6,167 bases of DNA, taken from positions 1 through 6,167 of the forward strand of contig QBUR01000123.1 of the NCBI GenBank assembly GCA_013374385.1. Reading direction: 5' to 3'. Position numbers and translations under genes: made by a program. This stretch comes from Candidatus Methanocomedens sp. Its GTDB lineage: Archaea; Halobacteriota; Methanosarcinia; Methanosarcinales; Methanocomedenaceae. Below the pieces are notes generated by a model. It worked only from the letters and a program-made list of their open reading frames with translations, made no database searches and was not told the origin of the DNA. The first letter of the stretch is position 1, and every line of letters starts with the position of its first letter. Positions 6,150 through 6,167 of this stretch are shown here, in pieces.

Positions 6150-6167
6150 ATGATACCAGTTGGCAAT
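6150..6167 (+). CDS. Start of an unidentified rightward gene (partial, truncated by window edge)
   Basis: Six codons, reading MIPVGN, run to the end of the window without a stop. The call rests on the ATG, a well-placed GGAG ribosome binding site and the promoter-like DNA upstream. The product cannot be recognised from six residues. Its position beside the double palindrome makes an autoregulated transcription factor, or a gene under the same regulator as mutS, a reasonable guess but no more. Confidence 0.5.

Overview
The window holds a leftward mismatch-repair operon, mutS-mutL, followed by a MarC/SnatA-type membrane protein gene. A rightward MscS-family mechanosensitive channel gene meets the operon tail to tail at the left. 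A compact divergent promoter at the right also serves the first codons of an unidentified rightward gene.

Organism: probably a euryarchaeon of the methanogen/ANME type (Methanosarcinales-like), held with moderate confidence. Support comes from TATA-box-like TTATATAA elements at about the right distance upstream of mutS and of the rightward gene, ribosome binding sites matching GGAGGTG, free use of ATA and AGG codons, and the bacterial-style MutS1/MutL pair known from mesophilic methanogens. No ribosomal RNA or taxon-specific marker is present. A bacterial reading cannot be excluded, because the same mutS promoter also fits a TTGTTA/TATAAA sigma-70 pattern.

Layout. (1) About 10-990, + strand: MscS-family channel whose reading frame is open to the left window edge. 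(2) 925-1557, - strand: MarC-family transporter. Its last 66 bp are also the last 66 bp of the channel gene, read antisense in the same codon register. (3) 1590-3329, - strand: MutL with the DQHA(X)2E(X)4E endonuclease motif. (4) 3316-5961, - strand: MutS, overlapping the mutL start by 14 bp. (5) 5962-6149: a G-depleted mutS leader, then two overlapping perfect 18-bp palindromes that carry the TATA elements for both directions. (6) 6150 to the end: start of a rightward gene with a good ribosome binding site, only six codons visible.

How the genes work together: MutS recognises mismatches and loads MutL. This MutL has its own nicking motifs, so a MutH-independent pathway is expected. The overlap and short spacing imply one mutS-mutL-marC transcript with translational coupling between mutS and mutL. 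The double palindrome over the promoter suggests that mismatch repair is controlled by a dimeric repressor, perhaps the product of the divergent gene. The core genes look ordinary. The least explained parts are that control region, the antisense gene overlap, and the bacterial sliding-clamp-like motifs in both repair proteins. No stretch over 300 bases lacks a gene.
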